Shown piece by piece: positions 29,389 through 37,900 of a DNA stretch of 64,000 nt. Location: positions 40,140 to 104,139 of the forward strand of contig CAVRFM010000007.1 of assembly GCA_963720375.1 (NCBI GenBank), given 5' to 3'. The position numbers and the translations under genes were made by a program. Below the pieces are notes generated by a model, which saw only the letters and a list, made by a program, of their open reading frames with translations, made no database searches and was not told the DNA's origin. The DNA is from JAPLHP01 sp963720375 (GTDB lineage: Bacteria; Chloroflexota; Dehalococcoidia; UBA2247; RBG-13-53-26). Each line of letters begins with the position of its first letter. The first letter of the stretch is position 1.

Positions 29389-30598
29389 GATTGGACATTT
29401 CGTCTCCGGTATTCACACTTTCATCTGTTGCCACTGGAGTATCCTTGCCAGCCAAATCGTTAACCAAGTCCGTCTGCTTCGGCAGCGTCATTGGCATGAA
29501 TCTCGCCTTTCGCTCTACCATAGCTTCCCAGGCACCCAAAGAGCCTACCCATTGCTGGATCTCTCTAATCTCCCTGATCTCCCTACTGATCCACAGTGAC
29601 CCATGCTCCACATCATTTCTAGCACTAGACTCCGCGAGTATTGACACTAACATGCCCTTTACCTGCTTCATCATCCGTCCCCGTTTGAATTCATGCTGTC
29701 TGTTGCGCAGAACGCCGTACGCTTTGCCAAAGAGACTCAAACCACCCTGAACCACTTGCCACCAGTCAGCCAGCGGCCATCTATCACGATGAGAGTCACT
29801 GGATGGCACACGGATCGTCAGCCATTTCCGAGTGTAGTACCGCCACATGTCCGCCAGCCGTTCGCATAGACTCTGGAACGAGTCAACCAACATCTCCTTC
29901 AGAAAATCCCGGCGGGCTTGGAACTCTACCCGGATGACCCTGCTTTCACCATTCCAACCATTGGTCGACCATATAGTCTGGAACCACTGTTTTTGACTCA
30001 GCGTGATTTCTAGCGACTTATCATATATGCGGGCTATCAACTCGCCCGACCCTATTCGATACCCGTTCTCACGCCGACCAGCAACGTAATGCTCACATTC
30101 TGGGTAGTATCCAACCTTGCCTCTTGCCCGCGTGACTGCCTCTCGTGCAAGGTCAATCTTAGGCATCTCCATTTGAATATCCATACACAGGTCACACCGA
30201 GACACCCTGTCACCCTTGACCACTGCCCAGCTTTCCAGCCACTGCCGAAACTCCGTGACAGCAACTACATGCCCCTCCCGCCAGAGGTATTCAGCCCGGA
30301 AAGTCACGTACACTTCGGGATACACACTTCCGTGATGAGCTTCCCGAGCGATGCAGACCACAACGTCGCCGTTTTGCAGTACCCACTCATAGCCCTTCGT
30401 ACCGCGTGCCAAAACTACGAAATCCCGGCCAAACCAAGTAACACTTGAACCTTTTCCACCGAACAGCTTTTCACCAGCTTTGGCTTTGGCCTCCCCAAGC
30501 TTCGCAAAGGCTTGACTGTCCCTGTACTCAGCAATAAGAAAACCTATGACCAGGCTGTCTATTCCACAATTTACGACCTTCACTTCCATGTCACTCAC
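29381..30598 (-). CDS. rep: Rep_trans-type rolling-circle replication initiator
   Basis: The 405-residue protein shows the order of motifs of the replication initiation factor (Rep_trans) family: RCDLCMD at 134-140 (R-x-D-x3-D, metal-binding), RIYDKSLE at 190-197, and RVEFQARR at 223-230 (R-x-E). These proteins nick a double-strand origin through a Tyr and start rolling-circle replication; I cannot fix the nicking Tyr with confidence, though Y192 in RIYDK is a candidate. The C-terminal 120 residues include an odd REIREIREIQQW stretch. First gene of a rep-orf64-recombinase operon. A hairpin 15-45 bases upstream of its start is a possible origin. Confidence 0.8.
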   Translation of the reverse strand: MSDMEVKVVNCGIDSLVIGFLIAEYRDSQAFAKLGEAKAKAGEKLFGGKGSSVTWFGRDFVVLARGTKGYEWVLQNGDVVVCIAREAHHGSVYPEVYVTFRAEYLWREGHVVAVTEFRQWLESWAVVKGDRVSRCDLCMDIQMEMPKIDLAREAVTRARGKVGYYPECEHYVAGRRENGYRIGSGELIARIYDKSLEITLSQKQWFQTIWSTNGWNGESRVIRVEFQARRDFLKEMLVDSFQSLCERLADMWRYYTRKWLTIRVPSSDSHRDRWPLADWWQVVQGGLSLFGKAYGVLRNRQHEFKRGRMMKQVKGMLVSILAESSARNDVEHGSLWISREIREIREIQQWVGSLGAWEAMVERKARFMPMTLPKQTDLVNDLAGKDTPVATDESVNTGDEMSNLE

Positions 30599-30612
30599 TC
30601 AATGGTGTTTGC

Positions 30613-30641
30613 GACCCCCCTGTTAGTGAGTGAGGGGGGTC
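30613..30641. promoter_or_regulatory. Hairpin upstream of rep, candidate double-strand replication origin
   Basis: Perfect 8-bp inverted repeat GACCCCCC (30613-30620) and GGGGGGTC (30634-30641) with a 13-base loop TGTTAGTGAGTGA. It sits 15 bases before the rep start. Rep_trans origins are typically an inverted repeat with the nick in the loop, close to or inside rep. Assignment by position and shape only. Confidence 0.4.
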
Positions 30642-30941
30642 TCGGGGGGGCAGGCGGCTGCCGCCGCCGCCCACGCCGATCCTCCTGGTCCGAGTGCTCC
30701 GGGCCTTGGTTCGGAGCACCTCTCGCCGCGGTCAGGCTGGCCCAAGCTCTCGCCGCAAGCTTCCCAAACAGCCTTTCGCCCCCTTCCAGTTGCCCCGGAT
30801 TAGGGTGTCGGGGTTCGAGGCTGAAGGTTACTTCTGGCGGATTCTTGCCCTGTTTCACACCTACAGGTTTACACCTATTCTGTGGCGTGTAACGTATAGG
30901 TTTTTTGTGCATCTGAGCGTGGGGGAGTATCTATTTTTACG

Positions 30942-30971
30942 CAAAGAAAAAGCCACTCTTGTTTGAGTGGC
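30942..30971 (-). terminator. Rho-independent terminator of the three-gene cassette
   Basis: Read on the minus strand: GCCACTC, six-base loop, GAGTGGC, then TTTTTCTTT. It lies 42 bases after the stop of the last cassette gene and separates that operon from rep. Confidence 0.8.
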
Positions 30972-31012
30972 CTATCTCGCCTAGCTTGCCTATCAGTTTG
31001 GTCTAGACTGCT

Positions 31013-31894
31013 TCAATTGCCCCTGGGATACCCGATAGCATAATCACACTCCCGTATCTCAATGCTCACGTTTGAGGGTTCCAACCATGCTATATCTTCG
31101 TACCGCATTTTCATGCAGAACTCCTGAGGGCCAGAGTACACGACTCTGCATTGATACCACATGGACGCCATTCTGGCTATCTTGTCATCATGCCACAAGG
31201 TGTACCCTGCTCGCTTATAAGCCTGTACCCAGATGTGATGTTCTCGGGTTCCAGGCTTTTCTGCCAAAAACCTTGTCAAATCATGGGTTGTTCCGTGTAT
31301 GCTCACTGCTTTCGTTTTCTCATCGTTGACAACCCCAACTCTATTATGCTGCGCGAATGCACTCAGATGAATGGCAAGAACCAACCGTGGAGAGGTTGCT
31401 GGCGTTAGCTTATAGATGCCACTAGCTTGGTCTGATGCGCTATTGAACCCGACCCTGATAAGCTCTTCTATCAATCCAAGCCAGTATCTGAAGTCCACGC
31501 TGAGTACCTTGTCTCGCTCCAAATCGAACCATTCTGCGAAGACATGCGAATATTTGGATGTCATATCATTCAAACGCTTGATGAAATCGCGATCCGGCAG
31601 CAATGGCGTCGCTCGTCCTGTATTGTCGGGGTGTCTGATCTTCAAATCCTCTATATTCTCGTTCCACATTGCCACCACTTCACCAGGCGGTAACTCAAGT
31701 TCAAGTTTATTGAACGCCGCCTGAATGTCTGGAAGTCGATAGGTTTCAACTATCTGATTGAAGATGGCTCTTGCCCTATCCGAGCTTTCCAAGACGACCA
31801 TCAGGATAGCACCACAGAATATCAATGGCATGGCCTCGGGTGGGTAGTAATGTGATGGGGCTGTTTTATTGGTTGTGGGTATACCGTGACCCAT
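31013..31894 (-). CDS. Unknown protein, last gene of the element cassette
   Basis: 293 residues, no family recognised. The N-terminus (after a polar start) has a hydrophobic helix AMPLIFCGAILMVVLE; the rest looks soluble and mixed alpha/beta, with Trp/Tyr-rich segments WFDLERDKVLSVDFRYWLGL and YTLWHDDKIARMASMWYQCR, and SPRLVLAIHLSAFAQHNRVG. No catalytic motif is obvious. It starts 21 bases after the GIY-YIG gene stop and is followed by a strong terminator, so it is the third gene of a co-transcribed set. The set's base composition is more AT-rich than the flanking recombinase and rep genes, which suggests a separate origin. Confidence 0.7.
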   Translation of the reverse strand: MGHGIPTTNKTAPSHYYPPEAMPLIFCGAILMVVLESSDRARAIFNQIVETYRLPDIQAAFNKLELELPPGEVVAMWNENIEDLKIRHPDNTGRATPLLPDRDFIKRLNDMTSKYSHVFAEWFDLERDKVLSVDFRYWLGLIEELIRVGFNSASDQASGIYKLTPATSPRLVLAIHLSAFAQHNRVGVVNDEKTKAVSIHGTTHDLTRFLAEKPGTREHHIWVQAYKRAGYTLWHDDKIARMASMWYQCRVVYSGPQEFCMKMRYEDIAWLEPSNVSIEIRECDYAIGYPRGN

Positions 31895-31915
31895 ATGTTG
31901 TCATTCTACATAGAC

Positions 31916-32593
31916 CTAGGACGACAGTCCACTAATCCGATTGTATAAGGGTAGCTTACCGTTCTGCTTAACAAATTGGTCTAGCCAGTATGATTCCCAT
32001 CGCTCTTGCTCTGTCTCGCTCTGGAGTTGGGAATACTCAATAACGTCAAAATCCCATTCTTTTCTCTCTGGAGCTTGGAGACGAGATCGAACTATCCCTC
32101 GTCCAATATAAACAATTTCGTCATCTCTTCGATAGCGATATATTCCTCTTACATCACTCGGAATGTCGCTCTTGTGGCTAACACTGATTTCGAAGGCCGG
32201 ACAAAGTGAGATGATCCACTTTTTATCGGCACTGTGCCACTCTGGTTTGAAGCGTCTTTGGCGCGGGTCTTCAATTTTGCCAACGGCGGCTATCCAAGGA
32301 TTCGCATTCATTAAGGCATACGGTTGAATTACGCGTCCGCCACCACTTCTTGCACCTCCGCCTCCATCTGCTAACAGAGAATAGGAGTCTTCGTCACTGC
32401 TATTCTTGTGAAACTCAAATCCAATTCTGAAATGATCTCGGTCGAGGAAAACAGAGACCCGTGTCATGTCTGTGAGTTTGGCTAGGGCTGTGAAGTGCGT
32501 ATTGAAGGCGATAGCCAGACGGCGAATTGTAACCAATGGAATAGGGTCAATCGTCTCTCCGCCTCTGCGTCTATGTTTTATCCAGGAACTCAC
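31916..32593 (-). CDS. GIY-YIG nuclease-domain protein with N-terminal domain of unknown function
   Basis: The C-terminal 80 residues fit a GIY-YIG endonuclease: GIYRY at about 150-154, VYIGRGIVRSRL at about 161-172 (YIG plus catalytic Arg), the metal-binding Glu in ERWESYWLD (about 200) and the terminal Asn in LPLYNRI (about 218). The first 145 residues (VSVFLDRDHFRIGFEFHK, a Gly/Ser-rich loop, then PAFEISVSHKSD) form an unrecognised domain. Known members include homing, repair and restriction endonucleases. Middle gene of a three-gene operon in a mobile element, which would suit a defence or target-cutting role; inference only. Confidence 0.75.
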   Translation of the reverse strand: MSSWIKHRRRGGETIDPIPLVTIRRLAIAFNTHFTALAKLTDMTRVSVFLDRDHFRIGFEFHKNSSDEDSYSLLADGGGGARSGGGRVIQPYALMNANPWIAAVGKIEDPRQRRFKPEWHSADKKWIISLCPAFEISVSHKSDIPSDVRGIYRYRRDDEIVYIGRGIVRSRLQAPERKEWDFDVIEYSQLQSETEQERWESYWLDQFVKQNGKLPLYNRISGLSS

Positions 32594-32619
32594 TTTGACC
32601 TCCTATCTCAAGGTTTCTA

Positions 32620-33309
32620 TTACGTTGGATTACCGCCACTGTGCACGTCAATGGATGTGGCACCAATAAGAATGGGCTGCTCAGATGTTAGCTGATAGAG
32701 ATATACCTGCTTGAGGTGAGCAAACCCTTGGACGCTGTTGTCATCAATCAAATCCCACAACGATCCGACATATGACTTGAATACTCTTTTCTCTGGAGAC
32801 GGCCAGAATGCCACATAGAACGCTGGAGGAACCACATTGGCAGCCTTAAGGATGTTCGTGGCAAACTCCAAACGACGTTTGAAGTACCTATGGGCTCCTC
32901 GTTCGGTGCCTTGATTGAAGCCACACATGTACAAATAGTTGGACGCCCTTATGACTGCAAGTTTCGAGAAATCCGAAGCGAATTCAGATAGGGCGCTGTT
33001 GCTTTCTGATTCAACTGCCCATTCAATACTGGTCACAGCGTTCTCGACATGCCCAGTCTCTTCAATCTTGATGCACCGTGTAATAGCAATGTCCAAGAGC
33101 CACTCTCCAGGAAGCCTCTTTCCACTGGAGTCAACCGAAATCACCTTCAACGTGCAATCGGGAGCCGTTAAATTCGAAGACAGATTTTTGGCAAGTTCTG
33201 AGACAAAGAGAGAGGAGCGATTCCGATTGATTGAATAGGCTGACTCATTTTTGCGTGCAATGGCATCTGACAAGCTCTTGCTGATTAGTGCAAGTAAAGA
33301 AGTATCCAC
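32620..33309 (-). CDS. Unknown protein, first gene of the cassette; possible PD-(D/E)XK-like fold
   Basis: 229 residues, family not recognised. Between residues 69 and 102 it reads EWLLDIAIT ... IEWAVESES, followed by a helix FASDFSKLAVIRASNYLYMC. Acidic residues on consecutive strands followed by a helix resemble restriction-endonuclease-like folds, though no canonical E-x-K is present and I rate the fold call low. Later FYVAFWPSPEKRVFKSYVG and KQVYLYQL look like further strands. It is separated from the GIY-YIG gene by 26 bases. Confidence 0.65.
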   Translation of the reverse strand: MDTSLLALISKSLSDAIARKNESAYSINRNRSSLFVSELAKNLSSNLTAPDCTLKVISVDSSGKRLPGEWLLDIAITRCIKIEETGHVENAVTSIEWAVESESNSALSEFASDFSKLAVIRASNYLYMCGFNQGTERGAHRYFKRRLEFATNILKAANVVPPAFYVAFWPSPEKRVFKSYVGSLWDLIDDNSVQGFAHLKQVYLYQLTSEQPILIGATSIDVHSGGNPT

Positions 33310-33769
33310 GACTTATCCTCGACTTGCTGCCAGTTCAGCATTCTATCATGGTGTATTATGCGGATCAACATAGAGATGTCCAGATTCCAGCATTTCACCT
33401 GGGCTGCCCTCCTTGGAGGCACGCCAAAGCAAGTTCTAATGCCCGACTTGTCCTAGTCGCGCGCCACCGGCCAGGAACTGCACCGCCAACGCCCCTCTCT
33501 CCCTCACCGCACGGAGAACGCACTGGTGCGATGGGCTTTCAGCCTCCCCTATCTCTGACATACGTTCGCCGACGTCGGTGCTTCACGCGGCGATAGTCAG
33601 GGGTAATGAGCATATGGAACTATCTTGCCCTCGATTACGTCATAATGCTAGACTACATTTCCACTGGCATGGTTGTATGGTTGACGCATATTCGGCTGAG
33701 TCATTGCGCGAGCTACGAGAATCTCACCCATGTTGCCTTCACTGCTGAAATCGAATCGGAGGGATAGCC
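33310..33769. other. Gene-poor region containing a decayed att-like site
   Basis: 460 bases with no supported gene. The part 33480-33560 resembles 34797-34867 (right att region). The remainder (33561-33760) shows no gene or clear motif apart from a GGAGGG ribosome-binding site at the right end belonging to the next gene. Confidence 0.6.
33525..33560 (+). repeat. Degenerate internal attachment-site copy
   Basis: 33525-33538 (GGTGCGATGGGCTT) is identical to 34832-34845 beside the right att site, and the following 22 bases match the att core at 14 positions (CTCCCCTATCTCTGACA against CTCCCCCGTCTCCACCA). Upstream CCCTC-rich sequence is also similar. Interpreted as the right end of an earlier, now decayed, ssrA insertion. 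Confidence 0.6.
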
Positions 33770-34768
33770 ATCAAGCAGGCTGACAACGCCGACAGAAGAT
33801 CAACGGCCAAGTCCTGGCTCGCTGTTTTGCTACTGGCCTCGGGCCTCTATGGCCTCATCCGGGGAGCGGCTTGGCTCTGGGGTGAAAGAGACATCTTTGG
33901 GGGCTCGCCGAACTGGCTCACCAACTTGATTTTCCGCTATGGATACCCGTACCCATGGTACATCCTGTCTCAACCCGGGACCATCCTCGTCATCTTATTG
34001 TTATTGGCTCTTCTGCTCGTTCTTCTGGTTGTTCCCGTTCTCGCCCGAAAACTGATCCGCAACCCACAAGGGGTCGAAAGGCCGGGACTGGTTTTCACTT
34101 CATTGATACTGGTGCTCTATGTTCCAGCGGCACTCGGCAGCCTGCCATCCCTGATCGGAATGGTGTCTGTAATGCTGACCCCCTTCCTCGGCGGCGGATT
34201 GATTTCCGTCCTCGCCTCTATCCTCGAAGGGCATGGTCTGTCCTGGGACTGGATCGCCAGAGGCGTAGTGGCACGAAGCGACGATTACAGAACATGGTGG
34301 GACCAACCCCGGTTCGCGATAGCCCAATCTCTCGTAGCCTTGGGACTAGCCATAGCCATTGTGGGGTTCATTCAGGTGGTCCGAGCCTACAAGGAGAAAC
34401 ACCTGCAGACGCAGGGGCTGTACGCCACCTTGAGGCACCCGCAGCACTTGGGCATCACGCTCTGGACCTTTGGACTCGCTTTCGCCGTCAACGGCACTGC
34501 AGCCTACATCACGTGGTTCACAGTGGTCTACCTCTATGTGGTGCTCGCCCTTTGGGAAGAAGCCCATCTCGCCAGTAACTTCGGCAGCGCCTACTATGCC
34601 TATCGCAGCACTACCCCCTTCATGATCCCCTTCGTCAACATTAGTCTGCCTCTCCCCGCGCCTACTCCTCCGAGAGTAGCCGCTCTCATTGGCTACTACG
34701 TTGCCGGCATCGCTATTCTCTGCATTATCATGCGGGTGATCGGCATTCAACATCCTTTCTTTCTTTAG
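33770..34768 (+). CDS. Isoprenylcysteine carboxyl methyltransferase/PEMT-like membrane protein
   Basis: Integral membrane protein with about seven hydrophobic segments. The C-terminal half has the ICMT/PEMT pattern GLYATLRHPQHLGITLWTFG followed by LWEEAHLASNFGSAYYAYRS, the S-adenosylmethionine-binding core of the family. Substrate not predictable. The first conventional start is TTG 33827, but the frame is open upstream and coding-like, and a strong GGAGGG site precedes an ATC at 33770, so I place the start there tentatively (an ATG may have been lost or misread). It is the only plus-strand gene of the element and lies between the two att-like sites. Confidence 0.75.
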   Translation: MKQADNADRRSTAKSWLAVLLLASGLYGLIRGAAWLWGERDIFGGSPNWLTNLIFRYGYPYPWYILSQPGTILVILLLLALLLVLLVVPVLARKLIRNPQGVERPGLVFTSLILVLYVPAALGSLPSLIGMVSVMLTPFLGGGLISVLASILEGHGLSWDWIARGVVARSDDYRTWWDQPRFAIAQSLVALGLAIAIVGFIQVVRAYKEKHLQTQGLYATLRHPQHLGITLWTFGLAFAVNGTAAYITWFTVVYLYVVLALWEEAHLASNFGSAYYAYRSTTPFMIPFVNISLPLPAPTPPRVAALIGYYVAGIAILCIIMRVIGIQHPFFL

Positions 34769-34843
34769 TGCCCGATCCTCCAAAACACACAGCTAGCGCC
34801 CCCCTATCCCTCAGAACACCGAGCACGTTTTGGTGCGATGGGC

Positions 34844-34867
34844 TTCGACCCTCCCCCGTCTCCACCA
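34844..34867 (+). repeat. Right attachment site (copy of ssrA 3' end)
   Basis: 34851-34867 repeats the ssrA terminal 17 bases exactly, with TTCGACC before it in place of the ssrA TTCAACT. It has no tRNA-like partner upstream, so it is a detached copy marking the far end of the insertion. Confidence 0.85.
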
Positions 34868-34879
34868 TATAACTATGCC

Positions 34880-34909
34880 GCCCCGATCACGATGATCGGG
34901 GCGTTTACT
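34880..34909 (+). terminator. Hairpin terminator, probably the original ssrA terminator
   Basis: GCCCCGATCA, loop CGA, TGATCGGGGC (perfect 10-bp stem, 34880-34902) followed by GTTTACTT. It lies 12 bases past the right att site, the distance expected downstream of an undisturbed tmRNA gene. Confidence 0.75.
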
Positions 34910-34947
34910 TTCCGCGGTTTCGACTTCTGGGTTGCAAGAGAGGACTT

Positions 34948-37900
34948 CTACAATGGCAGCATCATAGGGGCGCCGGCACCTACGAGGATGACAACAGCAA
35001 TCACAGCACCGGCAATCAACAGTGCTGGCGGCATGCCTGCTGCTGGCTCGGTGCTGAACCCTGTCTCTGTCGACCAATCGGACCAAGATCCCTGGCTATC
35101 CTGGTATCTCACCTGCCAGTAATAGGTGGTGTTGTGCTGCAGTGTACCACTGGGTATGGTGATCTGCGTGAGATGTGCCCCGTCCGGGCCGCTGTCAAAC
35201 ACCGGCGTGGAGTAGTCACCGGCAGTGGTCGTTACCCGCCACTGCGAAGCAGCATGACTATCGCCTGCGTCAGGGTCAGAGAATAGGGAGGACTGGAGCG
35301 TGGGGGTGACGCTAATGCCAGCCGCACCATCGACTGGGAGATATATTGACCGGCTGACTTGGTGGAATGGGAGCATTTTGAGTGACGAAGACGGTCTCTG
35401 TGGAGTAGTTCGACCAGGCACTGTGATTATCCTCATACCGCACATGCCAGTAGTAGGTTGTGTTGTAGGTCAATAGTCCCGATGGCACGCTGATCTGAGT
35501 CAGATCGGTTCCGCTTCTATCGAAAATCGGACTTGAGTAGTCACCGGATGTGGTGGTGATCTGCCACTGAGATGCCGCATGCGTATCGCCCGCCTGTGGA
35601 TCGGAGAAGGCTGAAGCCACTAGCTTAGGTGTCAAACCAACACTCAGAGCTTTGTCGGAGGGAGAGATATTGGTCGGCTGATCGGGGGGGCTGAGCGTGG
35701 TGAAAGAGGTCTCAGCGGAGTACTCTGACCAGGCACCGTGGCAATCCTCATGCCTTACCTGCCAGTAGTAGGTTGTATATCCACTCAGGACTCCGGCGGG
35801 TACAGTGATTTGAACCAGGTTTGTGTTATCCACTCCGCTGTCCCACACAGGATTAGCAGCATTCTCCGGGGGTCGCTGGATATCTGCCATTGGGAAGCAG
35901 CATGGCTGTCTGTGCAGGGATCAGAGAAGGCTGAACACTGCAGGACGGGAGTCAAGCTGACGTAGGTGGCGTTGTCGGACGGGGCTTCGTTGGTCGGCTG
36001 ATTTGGCGGTGGATTCTTAGGATGGGCGTACTTCAGGTCGCCGTTGGTAGCCCCTTCGTAGCTGATGGCAGGAGCGCCGCAGGCATCGAAGGCAAGGGAG
36101 GTATATCTGCCTGCCCAGCCGGCACTGTCCACCGTCTCGATGTCCCAGCTCTTGCCGTTCCAGTGAGCATATTTCAGATCTCCAGCTGTTGCGTCATGGT
36201 AGCTGATGGCAGGATTGTCTGACTTGTCGAAGGCCAGCGAGGTATAAAGGCCGGTCCAGTCCTGGCTATCGACTACCTCTATGTTCCAGGATGTCCCGTT
36301 CCAGTGGGCATACTTCAGGTCACCGTTCGTAGCATCGTAGTAGCTGATGGCAGGTTTGCCTGTACAGTCCATACGAAGGGAGGAATAGCTGCCGACATCG
36401 CCCGTGCTGTCCACTGTCTCTATGTTCCAGGATGTCCCGTTCCAGTGGGCGTATTTCAGGTCACCGTTTGTGGCATCATAGTAGCTGATGGCAGGATTGC
36501 CAGACCCATCAAAGGCCAGAGAGGTGTAGCTGCCCCAACGCCGCTAGCAGCATCTACCGTCTGTATATTCCACGCCGTTCCGTTCCAGTGGGCGTATTTC
36601 AGGTCACCGTTTGTGGCATCATAATAGCTGACAGCAGGGTTACCGGAGCTGTCGAAGGCCAGCGAGCTATAGCTGCCGACATCCCCGGTGCTGTCCAAGG
36701 TATACCTCTGCCAAATTGCTCCATTCCAGTGGGCGTATTTCAGGTCACCGTTAGTGACATCATAATAACTGATGGAGGGATTCCCGGAACTATCGAAGGC
36801 AAGTGAAGTATACTTGCCCACATTTCCGCCCCAGTCAACGGTCATCGGTAGTCCAGATCTGATCTGCCCAATGGGCATAGTCGAGATCGCCTGCATCGGC
36901 ATCGTAGTAGCTGATACCAGGGTTGCCGGATTGGTCAAAAGCCAGAGAGGTATATCTGCCCACCAATTGATTCCCGTCTACCCACTGGGTTTTCCAGCCG
37001 GTGCCGTTCCAGGAAGCATATTTCAGGCCTTCGTTCGTGGCGTCGTAGTAGCTGATCCTGGGATTGCCAGAGAGGTCGAAGGCCAGAGAGCTGTAGTTAC
37101 CAACGCCGCTGGCAGCATCCACCGTCTGTATATCCCATGCCGTCCCATCCCAGTGGGCATATTTCAGGTTTTCATTGGTGGCATCATAATAGCTGATGGC
37201 CGGATTGCCAGAGCCATCAAGGGCCAGAGAGGTATACTGGCCCACCCAGCCGCTGCTGTCCACCGTGCTTATATTCCAGGCTGTCCCATTCCAGTGGGCA
37301 TATTCCAGGTCACCGTGAGTGGCGTCCTGATAGCTGATGCCAGCGTTGCCGGAGCTGTCAAAGGCCAGAGAGGTGTAGCTGCCAACGCCGCTGGCAGCAT
37401 CCACCGTCTGTATATTCCACGCCGTCCCGTTCCAGTGGGCATATTTCAGGTTCTCATTGGTAGCGTCGTAATAGCTGATGGCCGGCCTCCCCAGACTATC
37501 AAAGGCCAGGGAGGTATACTGGCCCACCCAACCGCCACTGTCAACAGTAGTCTTATCCCAGGCTGTCCCATTCCAATGGGCATATTTCAGATCATTATTG
37601 GTAGCATCGAAATAGCTGATGGCCGGCCTGTCGGCTGTATCGAAGGCCAGGGAGGTATAGCTGCCGACATTGCCAGTGCTGTCCACCGTCTCGATATTCC
37701 ACTTTGTACCGTTCCAGCGGGCATACTTCAAATCCTGGTTTACCGTATCATAATAGCTGATGGCAGGATTGCCCAAGCTATCCAGCGCCAGAGAGCAATA
37801 CGCTCCCACACCTCCCCAGTCTACCTCCTCCTCCTGCCAGGTGGAGCCATTCAACACAGCATAGTACAGTTGTTCTCCACCAAACGCAATGTGCGTTCTG

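Larger units (their letters stand above)
30599..31012. other. Non-coding region between rep and cassette; candidate origin plus terminator
   Basis: 414 bases without a convincing gene, GC-rich in the first 250 (G-runs and CGCCGCCG). It holds a hairpin next to the rep start (30613-30641), and the transcription terminator of the upstream three-gene cassette (30942-30971). A 105-codon minus-strand frame ending four bases inside rep is proline/arginine-rich and looks compositional rather than coding. Confidence 0.6.
27603..34867. mobile_element. ssrA-integrated element with serine recombinase and Rep_trans initiator
   Basis: About 7.25 kb between direct repeats of the ssrA 3' end. Contents on the minus strand: three-gene cassette (33309-31013), rep (30598-29381), a 64-codon ORF and a large serine recombinase reading toward ssrA; on the plus strand, near the right end, a methyltransferase-like membrane protein. 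A terminator-like hairpin just right of the right repeat (34880-34902) fits as the displaced ssrA terminator. ssrA-specific serine recombinases that mobilise islands, including vinyl chloride reductase islands, are established in Dehalococcoides; this element shares the mechanism but shows no reductive dehalogenase gene. A decayed second att-like site at 33525-33560 suggests it is composite. Confidence 0.85.

Noticed and set aside
30595..30912. 105-codon minus-strand frame ending four bases inside rep
   Set aside because: Proline/arginine-rich product of a GC-skewed stretch with G-runs; no domain. Kept as non-coding candidate origin region.
33288..33596. 102-codon plus-strand frame
   Set aside because: Overlaps the start of a better-supported minus-strand gene and the decayed att site; sequence is not protein-like.
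27603..34867. Search for reductive dehalogenase genes in the ssrA element
   Set aside because: No Tat signal, twin iron-sulfur motif or RdhB-like membrane anchor seen, so it is not called a dehalogenase island.
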